From: JACKCP01 sp050253255
GTDB taxonomy: Bacteria > Desulfobacterota > Desulfobacteria > Desulfobacterales > JACKCP01
DNA: 12,672 nt
Assembly: GCA_050253255.1 (NCBI GenBank)
Contig: JBFWJK010000094.1
Location: 1-12,672 of the forward strand
Direction of reading: 5' to 3'
Shown here piece by piece: positions 1 to 6,272 of the stretch. Under the pieces are notes generated by a model. It was given only the letters and a program-made list of their open reading frames with translations. It ran no database searches and was not told the DNA's origin. Each line of letters starts with the position of its first letter. The stretch's first letter is position 1. A program made the position numbers and the translations under genes.

Positions 1-104
1 TCAGTGAGTTTTCATTCAAAAAGCCGGGCCATGACTATGTTGTTATTTTTAATGCAGGTCCGGGCCATGAAATTAAGATAGATGGCAAAAAAATCAGCGA
101 ATAA
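1..104 (+). CDS. C-terminal fragment of an unidentified protein
   Basis: An open frame enters from the left edge, with its first complete codon at base 3, and stops at TAA 102-104, giving the last 33 residues. The tail is hydrophilic and glycine-rich, with two similar patches, KKPGHDYVVIF and NAGPGHEIKI, each containing a G-H step. No domain can be recognised from so short a piece. It lies on the same strand as the metal-uptake cluster, 119 bases upstream of it, so it may belong to that neighbourhood, but the inverted repeat and T-run that follow suggest transcription may stop between them. Its reality as a gene end is supported only by the open frame and by the structured element just after the stop. 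Confidence 0.5.
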   Translation, partial: SEFSFKKPGHDYVVIFNAGPGHEIKIDGKKISE

Positions 105-113
105 AAATTGTAT

Positions 114-199
114 GGCAGAGTTTCGAAATTAATCAGACTGATTCGCCAGCACCGAAAAATTCTGAATATTGATATATCTGAAACTCTGCCAATTTTTTT
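114..199 (+). promoter_or_regulatory. Structured leader or terminator: long-loop inverted repeat plus T-run
   Basis: GGCAGAGTTTC (114-124) pairs perfectly with GAAACTCTGCC (180-190), and a run of seven T follows (193-199). The 55-base interior can fold further: AATCAGACTGATT (131-143) is a small nested hairpin. TTTCGAAA (121-128) offers an alternative fold that would compete with the left arm of the main stem. A closed stem with inner helices and a terminal T-run fits either the terminator of the gene ending at 104 or a riboswitch/attenuator in front of the DUF4198 gene at 224. No known riboswitch class was recognised by eye. Confidence 0.5.
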
Positions 200-223
200 G
201 AACTTAAAGTTAGAGAGGTAAAA

Positions 224-1024
224 ATGAAAAAGAATAATCTTGTTGTATTCGTTGTATTAATTACTTTGTGGACAATTCCGGCATATTCTCATTTTCAAAT
301 GATTTATACACCTGAATCAGCTCTTGGAAAAGCATCTGAAATAGATCTGAAGCTTGTGTTCACTCACCCGTTTGAAGCCGGACATACCATGGATATGGGA
401 ACACCTTCCGAGTTTTTTGTAATAAAAAAAGGTAAAAAAACAGACCTTATGAAAACCCTTAAGCCGATTTCCTGGAAAAGTCTTACAAATTCAGGAAAAG
501 CCTATGAAGCACAGGTTAAATTAAGAGGCATGGGAGACAATGTTTTCTGTCTTGTTCCTGAACCGTATTACGAAAAAGAGGAAGAAATCTATATTCAGCA
601 GATTACTAAGATGGTTGTAAACACAGCAGGTTTTCCAACTGACTGGGACGGTGAAACAGGACTTGAGACTGAAATAGTTCCGCTTGACAAGCCATACGCA
701 CTCTGGACCGGAAATGTTTTCAGGGGAGTTGTGAAAAGCGCAGGGAAGCCTGTTCCATATGCAGAAATAGAGGTTGAGTATCTCAATCACATGCCCTTGA
801 TGGATAAAAATGAGTTTTCACCTGAGGCTGAGGCAGAAGCACCGCAGGATTCATTTGTAACAATGGGAATCAAGGCCAATGTAAACGGAGAATTTACATT
901 CGGTATTCCACGTGCCGGGTGGTGGGGATTTTGTGCTCTTGGTGCCGGCCCTGTAAAGGAATATAAAGGGAAGGAACTTTCCCAGGATGCGGTTATCTGG
1001 ATTCAGGCAAAAGATATGAAGTGA
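224..1024 (+). CDS. DUF4198 family periplasmic protein (metal-uptake associated)
   Basis: A 266-residue secreted protein. Residues 1-22 form a signal peptide (KK, a hydrophobic core, then A-Y-S), so the predicted mature protein starts with His23 followed by FQM. The opening of the mature chain, the segment VFTHPFEAGHTMDMG around residues 45-59, and the Ig-like C-terminal half resemble the DUF4198 (PF10670, CbiK-like) family. This family is linked by gene context to nickel/cobalt and other metal uptake. His23, His48, His54 and Asp57 are candidate metal ligands (inference). The start is supported by GAGAGGT 8 bases upstream. It is the first gene of a cluster with a porin, a TonB-dependent receptor, a second DUF4198 protein and a Cys-rich peptide. 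The role as periplasmic metal binder is inferred from family and neighbours; the metal is unknown. Confidence 0.8.
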   Translation: MKKNNLVVFVVLITLWTIPAYSHFQMIYTPESALGKASEIDLKLVFTHPFEAGHTMDMGTPSEFFVIKKGKKTDLMKTLKPISWKSLTNSGKAYEAQVKLRGMGDNVFCLVPEPYYEKEEEIYIQQITKMVVNTAGFPTDWDGETGLETEIVPLDKPYALWTGNVFRGVVKSAGKPVPYAEIEVEYLNHMPLMDKNEFSPEAEAEAPQDSFVTMGIKANVNGEFTFGIPRAGWWGFCALGAGPVKEYKGKELSQDAVIWIQAKDMK

Positions 1025-1038
1025 TTTTAAAGAGGATC

Positions 1039-1073
1039 AAAGGCGCAGCTTTTTAAATTGTTATGCCTTTTTT
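1039..1073 (+). terminator. Weak hairpin with T-run between DUF4198 and porin genes
   Basis: AAAGGC (1039-1044) pairs with GCCTTT (1065-1070), and the T-run continues to 1073. The loop is 20 bases and the stem only 6-7 pairs, so this would at best be a leaky terminator that lowers expression of the downstream porin or receptor relative to the first gene. Confidence 0.3.
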
Positions 1074-1105
1074 ATTTACACATTTTATTAAGTTTTGGAG
1101 AAGCA

Positions 1106-2143
1106 ATGAAAAGATTTTTTAAGTTTATGTTTTTTGCATGTGCAGCTGTTATGATTTCAGGATTGGAAGGTTTCGCTCAGGAATTGTCAAATCTTGAACT
1201 TTCCGAAAAAATAGCAAGTCTTGAAGAAAAGATTGGTTCAGGATCAAGTCTTCCTGTTAAGGTTTCTGGAGTAATCGAGTTTGAGGCAGGGTATGAAAAG
1301 CAGGATAATACCACAACAGATTTTTCAACTGCAACTGTAGATCTTGGTGTTGAAGCAAAGATCAACGACTATATCACAGGAAGCTTTGTTTTTACCTACA
1401 ACGATGAAGACGGTGATGTTGAACTTGATGAGGCTGTTATTTGGGTTGCATCGGAAGGCAATCCTTTTTACGCAGGTCTCGGGCATTTTGTAGTTCCTTT
1501 CGGCGTTTACAATACCCGATTTATAAGCGATCCCATGACACTCGATATTGGAGAAACCACACAAAATACTGTAATGGCAGGATTTGCAAATGACATTATT
1601 GATATAAATGCGGCTTTTTTCAATGGTGAAGTAAATGAAACCGGAAAAGACGATGACAATATTTCAAAATATGTTGTTTCAGCAGCTTTTAAGATTCCTT
1701 CGGCAAAAAATTTTTCTGCTTCTTTTGGTGGTTCCCTTATTTCAGACATTACGGAATCAGATGTTCTCGAGGAGCTTGCAGGAGATGAAGTCGATGATTT
1801 TACTATTGGTTATTCAGTTTTTTTCACTGCTTCAGTACTGGAAAAAGTATTTTTTGATGCAGAATATGTGGCAGCAGCAGATGATATTGCAATTGGCGGT
1901 GACAAAAAAGAGCCAAATGCCCTTAATCTTGAACTTGGTCTTGCAGTTACTGAAAATATCGAAGCCGCACTCCGCTATGAATCGGCAGATGATTATGAGA
2001 TTGAAACCCGCTACGGCATTGCTGCGTCATGGGGAGTTCTTGATAATACATCCCTTTCTTTTGAATACCTGAGGTCTGAGTTTGAAGATAAGAATGCTGA
2101 TGATTCCGACACCATTACAGCTCAGCTTGCAATAGAATTCTAA
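1106..2143 (+). CDS. LbtU-like outer-membrane porin
   Basis: A 345-residue outer-membrane beta-barrel. The start at 1106 is preferred over an in-frame ATG at 1058 because GGAG lies 5 bases upstream and the protein then begins with a proper signal peptide (MKRFFKF, hydrophobic core, cleavage near GFA|Q at 24/25). After the signal comes a short coiled-coil-like stretch, residues 26-45 (LSEKIASLEEKIG), then alternating amphipathic strands rich in Asp and Glu, ending in phenylalanine (LAIEF), the usual barrel-assembly signal. The stretch around GHFVVPFGVYNTRFISDP and the strand pattern match LbtU family siderophore porins. LbtU of Legionella takes up legiobactin without TonB. Sitting beside a TonB receptor and two DUF4198 proteins, it probably provides a second outer-membrane route for a metal or metal chelate. 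The substrate is not visible. Confidence 0.75.
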   Translation: MKRFFKFMFFACAAVMISGLEGFAQELSNLELSEKIASLEEKIGSGSSLPVKVSGVIEFEAGYEKQDNTTTDFSTATVDLGVEAKINDYITGSFVFTYNDEDGDVELDEAVIWVASEGNPFYAGLGHFVVPFGVYNTRFISDPMTLDIGETTQNTVMAGFANDIIDINAAFFNGEVNETGKDDDNISKYVVSAAFKIPSAKNFSASFGGSLISDITESDVLEELAGDEVDDFTIGYSVFFTASVLEKVFFDAEYVAAADDIAIGGDKKEPNALNLELGLAVTENIEAALRYESADDYEIETRYGIAASWGVLDNTSLSFEYLRSEFEDKNADDSDTITAQLAIEF

Positions 2144-2160
2144 ATCAGATTTTTCCTCTG

Positions 2161-2182
2161 TGCCCGTAACTTTATACGGGCA
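2161..2182 (+). repeat. Intergenic 8-bp hairpin upstream of the TonB receptor
   Basis: TGCCCGTA (2161-2168) and TACGGGCA (2175-2182) form a perfect 8-bp stem with a 6-base loop, GC-rich against its surroundings. No T-run follows, so it is unlikely to be an intrinsic terminator. It lies 17 bases before the receptor start and could affect mRNA stability at the porin 3' end or mask the receptor ribosome-binding region. Confidence 0.55.
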
Positions 2183-2199
2183 TATTAAAAGGTGATTAT

Positions 2200-4005
2200 A
2201 TGAAAAATAAAAATTCAGTCTTTAAAATTTGTGTTTCCGTTTTTTCATTATTTTGTCTTCCCGCAGTTTATGCCGGAGAAAGAGTGATGAAGGAAAATAT
2301 TGTAGTTACAGCAACTAAAACCTCACATTCAGAAGATTATGCACCTGTGAAAACAGAAGTAATAGATATCGATGATCTAAAAGCAAAGGGAATAATAAAT
2401 CTTGAGGATGCTTTTGAAAATATATCCGGTTTGACTGTAAGAAAAAATTCAGGAGCATGGGGCCAGAGAGGACAGGTAAGCCTGAGAGGACTTGATTCAG
2501 GCCATACATTGATTCTTGTTGACGGTCACAGAGTCAACGGAGGTCATTCTGCAACTGTGGATCTGAATTCATATCCAATAGATATGATAGAAAGAATAGA
2601 AATTGTAAAAGGTCCGGGTTCTGTTCTTTACGGAAGCGAGGCAATGGGCGGGGTAATAAATATCATTACAAAATCCGGATCAGACAGGTTCAAAGCCGGT
2701 TTTTCAGCAGGAGCAGGTAACCGAGGCACACAAAACTACAATGTAAATTCCGGGTTTGGAAATGAAAAAGCAGGAACTTATCTGTCATACACATATTACC
2801 ATACTGACGGTGTGGAAAAAGAGAGCGACGAATATGAGGAACACAAGGCCAGTGCATCGTTTGATTATAAGATATCTGACAAGACCTCAGCTTATTCAAA
2901 ATTTCTTTTCACCAGAGAAAATATTGAAGAAGAAGACAGAACACAGGATAAAATCGGAATCAACCCTGGTTTCTCAATAAAGCCTGATTCTCTTTCAGAA
3001 CTGAAATTTTACGGTTCTTATTTTTCATACGATCATGAAACAGGAGACAAAAGCACAAATTATACTGAAGATATTTTTGAAGCGGAAATAAATTATTCAA
3101 GGCTTTTATTGAACCGGCATAATCTTACTCTTGGTACCCAGTACGAAAAAACAGAACGTGACGACAAAGGAAAAGGCTATGATGCAGATGAAGAAATAAC
3201 AAGTGTTTTTGCGTCAGATGAAATCGATCTTTTCCCGGTTGTAGCTGTTCTTGGAATAAGAATGGACAGCCACAAAGAGTGGGGTGAAGAATATAACCCA
3301 AAAATATCACTTATGTACAAGGCAGGTGAAAATTTCACTTTCAGGGCAAGCGCAGGAAAAGCTTTCAATGCTCCAAGTTTAAGTAAGCTTTATGGAAGCT
3401 GGAAAATGGGACCGTATCTTGTTCTGCCAAATGAAGACTTAAGCCCTGAAACATCAACCGGATATGATGCAGGTATTGATTTCAGAAAAGGTAAAAACCT
3501 GAATATTTCTGTTACATTTTTCAGAAATGAAATTGATGACCTTATCAATTCTGTAAAAAGAACAGAAAACGGCAAAAAATATCTTGAGTGGGTAAATATT
3601 GACGAAGCCATGACCCAAGGGATTGAATTTGATTTTAAGACTTCTTTAAAAAATTTAAGTGCAGGCCTGAATTATACTTATCTTGATACTGAGGATAAAA
3701 AAACAGGAAAAGATATTGAAAACCGTCCAAACCACAAAGGCGACATAAGTCTTTCATACAATTTGAAAAATCTCGATGCCCTTTTTGGAATCAGGGGTTC
3801 ATACACAGGTAAAAGGTATGAAGATGACTTAAATACTGAAAAACTTGATTCCTACTGGGTCTGGGATATCTTTGGATCTGTTGATATTACAGATAATCTG
3901 GGTCTTTTTGCAAGAGTTGAAAACATTTTTGAGGAAGAAGAAATAAGCGATCAGTATGATATTGACGGCCTTGTATTTTTTGCCGGCATAAAAGGTAATT
4001 TCTAG
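2200..4005 (+). CDS. TonB-dependent outer-membrane receptor
   Basis: A 601-residue outer-membrane active transporter energised by TonB-ExbBD. Residues 1-25 are a signal peptide ending VYA|G. A TonB box-like stretch (ENIVVTATKT, about 32-41) follows. The plug domain, about 45-155, has typical signatures: SLRGLDSGHTLILVDGHRVN, then IERIEIVKGPGSVLYG and GGVINIITK. The rest is a 22-strand-type barrel ending in phenylalanine (IKGNF). The total length is like BtuB/Cir-type receptors rather than the longer (700+) siderophore receptors. AGGTGA upstream supports the start. The stop TAG overlaps the ribosome-binding site of the next gene, so the receptor and the second DUF4198 protein are very likely translated from one mRNA. 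The ligand is unresolved: metal chelate, cobalamin, nickel or iron complexes are all possible. Confidence 0.9.
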   Translation: MKNKNSVFKICVSVFSLFCLPAVYAGERVMKENIVVTATKTSHSEDYAPVKTEVIDIDDLKAKGIINLEDAFENISGLTVRKNSGAWGQRGQVSLRGLDSGHTLILVDGHRVNGGHSATVDLNSYPIDMIERIEIVKGPGSVLYGSEAMGGVINIITKSGSDRFKAGFSAGAGNRGTQNYNVNSGFGNEKAGTYLSYTYYHTDGVEKESDEYEEHKASASFDYKISDKTSAYSKFLFTRENIEEEDRTQDKIGINPGFSIKPDSLSELKFYGSYFSYDHETGDKSTNYTEDIFEAEINYSRLLLNRHNLTLGTQYEKTERDDKGKGYDADEEITSVFASDEIDLFPVVAVLGIRMDSHKEWGEEYNPKISLMYKAGENFTFRASAGKAFNAPSLSKLYGSWKMGPYLVLPNEDLSPETSTGYDAGIDFRKGKNLNISVTFFRNEIDDLINSVKRTENGKKYLEWVNIDEAMTQGIEFDFKTSLKNLSAGLNYTYLDTEDKKTGKDIENRPNHKGDISLSYNLKNLDALFGIRGSYTGKRYEDDLNTEKLDSYWVWDIFGSVDITDNLGLFARVENIFEEEEISDQYDIDGLVFFAGIKGNF

Positions 4006-4014
4006 GAGTGAATC

Positions 4015-4812
4015 ATGAAAAAAATTAAACTTTTTATTTTTATAATAATTTCTTTGTTTTTGGTAAAAACTGCATTTTCGCATACTTTATGGCTCAATCT
4101 GACAGATTTCAACCCGAAATTTTATGAGAAATTCGGTGCTTTTACAAAATCATATGTGGGCTGGGGGCACAGATATCCGGTTGACGGATTTATAGATATT
4201 GAGAAATTTGAGGAATTTGCAGTTGTGGGAAAAAATGGAGAAAAGGAAAAAATCATTCCTGCAGACGGCGGTTTTCTGGCATCTGAAATAAGCCTGAAAA
4301 ATAAAGGTACATACTGGATTTCAGCTGTAAAAAAGCCCGGTTTTTATACAATGTATGAAAACAAGGGAAGAATAATGCATAAATCAGAACCCATGACCGG
4401 TATTGAGGGGGTAATTCTGAGCACTTATTTTCAGGAGTTTTCAAAAGCACTCATAAACACAGGAGGAATTGACAATGAGGTTTTAATGAAACCGCTCAAC
4501 CATAAAATCGAGATTATTCCTCTTGTAAATCCGGTTGAAATCAAAGAAGGAGAAATATTAAAGGTCCGGGTTCTTTTTGAAGGAAAACCGGAAAGATTTA
4601 TTCAGGTACTTGGAACATACAACGGCTTTTCAAACGTGGATGACTTTGCATTTGCAACAATAACAGATAAGGACGGAATTGCTGAAGTAAGGATACTGAA
4701 GAAAGGGAATCAGCTTCTAAAGGTTCATAAAAAAGCAGTTCCGGAAAAAGAGCTTGAAGGAAAGTGTCTTTACGAAAGCTACAAGGCAACACTTTCCTTT
4801 GAGATAGAATAG
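4015..4812 (+). CDS. Second DUF4198 family periplasmic protein
   Basis: A 265-residue secreted protein. Residues 1-22 are a signal peptide ending A-F-S, so the mature chain should start at His23 (HTLWLNLTDF), the H-x-x-W opening common in DUF4198 (PF10670). A second conserved-looking motif, SYVGWGHRYPVDG at about 46-58, supplies His52 and Asp57. The C-terminal part (about 170-265) is a beta-rich domain with I-x-x-V-x-F-x-G-x-P-style strands. The ribosome-binding site AGGAG (4004-4008) overlaps the stop codon of the TonB receptor, showing tight coupling. It is divergent from the DUF4198 protein at 224-1024 over most of its length, yet the two signal peptides have the same length and the same mature N-terminal histidine. 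Likely a periplasmic metal- or chelate-binding partner of the receptor (inference from context). Confidence 0.8.
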   Translation: MKKIKLFIFIIISLFLVKTAFSHTLWLNLTDFNPKFYEKFGAFTKSYVGWGHRYPVDGFIDIEKFEEFAVVGKNGEKEKIIPADGGFLASEISLKNKGTYWISAVKKPGFYTMYENKGRIMHKSEPMTGIEGVILSTYFQEFSKALINTGGIDNEVLMKPLNHKIEIIPLVNPVEIKEGEILKVRVLFEGKPERFIQVLGTYNGFSNVDDFAFATITDKDGIAEVRILKKGNQLLKVHKKAVPEKELEGKCLYESYKATLSFEIE

Positions 4813-4821
4813 GAGGTCAAA

Positions 4822-4971
4822 GTGGGAGAGATTGTTGTATTTATTGTTCTTGGAATTTCAGTGGTTTATATCGGCAGAAAATTTTATGTTTCCTTTAAAA
4901 AAGATAAAATTGATTCCTGCTGTCAGGGTTGTTCCGGGTGCAAAGAATCCGATTTCAGTAATAAAAAATAA
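4822..4971 (+). CDS. FeoB-associated-type Cys-rich membrane peptide
   Basis: A 49-residue gene starting with GTG, 9 bases after the preceding stop, with a strong AGGAGG (4811-4816) 5 bases before the start. Residues 3-18 form a single hydrophobic helix (EIVVFIVLGISVVYIG), followed by a basic segment (RKFYVSFKKDK) and a cysteine cluster CCQGCSGC at 33-40. Helix, basic stretch and C-terminal Cys motif are the layout of FeoB-associated Cys-rich membrane proteins (PF12669), small peptides often found beside FeoB and other metal transporters. The Cys cluster probably binds metal on the cytoplasmic side (inference: the positive residues after the helix suggest the C-terminus is inside). No feoA or feoB is visible in the window, so its transporter partner, if any, lies elsewhere. 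It is easily missed by gene finders because of its size and GTG start. Confidence 0.82.
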   Translation: MGEIVVFIVLGISVVYIGRKFYVSFKKDKIDSCCQGCSGCKESDFSNKK

Positions 4972-5004
4972 AACTGAATATTAAACTTTTTAACCATCCT
5001 TAAA

Positions 5005-5043
5005 TGCCGGGCCGTTATTTAATATTAAATAATGGCTCAGGCA
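5005..5043. repeat. Long AT-rich hairpin after the metal cluster
   Basis: GCCGTTATTTAAT (5011-5023) pairs with ATTAAATAATGGC (5024-5036) with one G-T step, flanked by an outer TGCC (5005-5008)/GGCA (5040-5043) helix across a small internal loop. It begins 33 bases after the Cys-rich peptide stop and probably marks the 3' end of the cluster mRNA. No immediate T-run follows on either strand, so it may be a processing or stability stem rather than a classic intrinsic terminator. Confidence 0.5.
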
Positions 5044-5065
5044 CAATTAATCTGAAAATTTTTAA

Positions 5066-5100
5066 TACTCTGCAATACATTTACAGTACAGAGTGTTGCA
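5066..5100. repeat. Two mutually exclusive hairpins in the 4972-5235 spacer
   Basis: TACTCTG (5066-5072) can pair with CAGAGTG (5089-5095), while the overlapping TGCAATAC (5071-5078) can pair with GTGTTGCA (5093-5100), each with a G-T step. The two folds share bases and cannot form together. They may be remnants of 3' mRNA structure or a switch in the leader of the DUF1566 gene. Confidence 0.35.
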
Positions 5101-5161
5101 CACTTAATTCCTGCCAAATAAAATCAAGCCGAAAATATCCTGTTTTTTTTTTACTCAGTTA

Positions 5162-5177
5162 ATGTATCATTATACAT
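5162..5177. promoter_or_regulatory. Inverted repeat upstream of the DUF1566 gene
   Basis: ATGTAT (5162-5167) and ATACAT (5172-5177) form a perfect inverted repeat around CATT, 58 bases before the start codon and 9 bases after a T10 tract (5143-5152). Its position and its -10-like content suit an operator or promoter, but no matching -35 box with good spacing was found. Confidence 0.3.
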
Positions 5178-5235
5178 CTTTAACATTGCTCTCAGAGTAT
5201 CAACTGTAAATAAGATTATTTTCCAGAGGATATGG

Positions 5236-6135
5236 ATGACTCGTTTTATATTAGAAAAAGAAGCTGTAATTGACAGTAAAACTGGTTTGATGTGGGTACA
5301 GAATGCATCTTTTTTCAGCTTTCCGATGACATGGGAAGAAGCTTTCAGTTCCGTAAAAAGTCTTAATGAATCAGGTTTCTGCGGTTATCATGACTGGAAA
5401 ATTCCGAACAGAAAGGAGCTTTTCAGTCTTATCTGCCATGACAGAGTAAATCCTGCGATCCCTGAGGATCATCCTTTTGAGGAAATTTTCAACAGCTATT
5501 ACTGGACATCATCGACATGCAAAAGACTACCTGATCTGGCCTGGTATATTCACATGGGCGGAGCCAGGGTTTCCAAAGGGATGAAAAGCAATTCATGCAT
5601 GGTTTGGCCTGTCAGAATTTCTGGGCAAAATAAAGAAAGCAGACTGTTTGAGAGCGGACAGAGAAATTGTTTCAGCGAACATGGCCATGTCATTGACTGC
5701 AGCGGAACAGGCCAGGACGGTGAATCCCAGGCTGGAATAAAACATGCTCCTGATCGTTTTGCAGAAGAAAACGGTATGGTTTTTGATAAGTCATACGGAC
5801 TTTTCTGGCTTAAAAACGCCAATATCAGTAAGTCTCCAATAAGCTGGAATTCAGCTTTTGAGTTTATTTCTGAACTTAACTCCAAAAAATTCAAGGGTTT
5901 CAATGACTGGAGGGTTCCTTCAGTTGCTGAACTGGAAAGTCTTACAGATCTTGAAATGCATTCTCCTGCTCTTCCTTTACGTCATTTGTTTCATGATGTG
6001 CAGAAATATTACTGGTCATCAACAGAGAGCATGTACAATACTTCATATTCATGGGTGCTTTATATGGAAGACGGGGCTGTTGGAGTTGGATTCAAGGAAC
6101 TTTCAGATTTTTATCTCTGGCCGGTAAGAGGATAA
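5236..6135 (+). CDS. Protein with two tandem DUF1566 (Lcl-like) domains
   Basis: A 299-residue protein made of two copies of the DUF1566 / Lcl C-terminal domain, which has a C-type-lectin-like fold. Domain 1 (about 8-128) has TGLMW 16-20, HDWKIPNRKEL 52-62, YYWTSS 88-93 and WPVR 124-127. Domain 2 (about 178-299) repeats these as YGLFW 187-191, NDWRVPSVAEL 223-233, YYWSST 258-263 and WPVR 295-298. The linker has CSGTGQDGE (155-163), common in tandem DUF1566 proteins of Desulfobacterota. The start follows AGAGGA (5225-5230) by 5 bases. There is no signal peptide or membrane segment, whereas many relatives are exported, so this one looks cytoplasmic or secreted by another route. The function is unknown; the family is associated with surface binding and, in some genomes, with hypervariable ligand-binding proteins. 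It is probably monocistronic. Confidence 0.8.
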   Translation: MTRFILEKEAVIDSKTGLMWVQNASFFSFPMTWEEAFSSVKSLNESGFCGYHDWKIPNRKELFSLICHDRVNPAIPEDHPFEEIFNSYYWTSSTCKRLPDLAWYIHMGGARVSKGMKSNSCMVWPVRISGQNKESRLFESGQRNCFSEHGHVIDCSGTGQDGESQAGIKHAPDRFAEENGMVFDKSYGLFWLKNANISKSPISWNSAFEFISELNSKKFKGFNDWRVPSVAELESLTDLEMHSPALPLRHLFHDVQKYYWSSTESMYNTSYSWVLYMEDGAVGVGFKELSDFYLWPVRG

Positions 6136-6272
6136 GCGTGAAATTATCATAAAATAAAAAAGTATTAAATATATGCATAAATAACACTGATGGATAAAAT
6201 AGGACTGGTCTGCTTTTCTTATTTAAGAGTTCCGGACTGATTTCAGTAACCTTTAAATATCGGCTGATTATA

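Noticed and set aside
1058..1105. Extending the porin 16 residues upstream to ATG 1058
   Set aside because: The upstream start lacks a ribosome-binding site and would spoil the signal peptide; GGAG before 1106 fits far better.
1635..2072. 145-residue + strand open frame inside the porin gene
   Set aside because: It lies fully within the porin in another frame, is Leu/Gln/Met-rich like a frame shadow, and has no ribosome-binding site or family signature.
180..5073. Shared ACTCTGC motif in the DUF4198 leader and the post-cluster spacer as a common regulatory site
   Set aside because: Only 7 bases are shared, with different flanks; chance is sufficient explanation.
5143..5152. T10 homopolymer as a phase-variation tract or terminator tail
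   Set aside because: No GC-rich stem precedes it and it does not lie within a convincing -35/-10 spacer or a coding region; it may be a simple AT-rich upstream element.
5236..6135. DUF1566 protein as a diversity-generating-retroelement target
   Set aside because: DUF1566-type folds are known retroelement targets, but no reverse transcriptase, template repeat or duplicated variable region is visible in the window.
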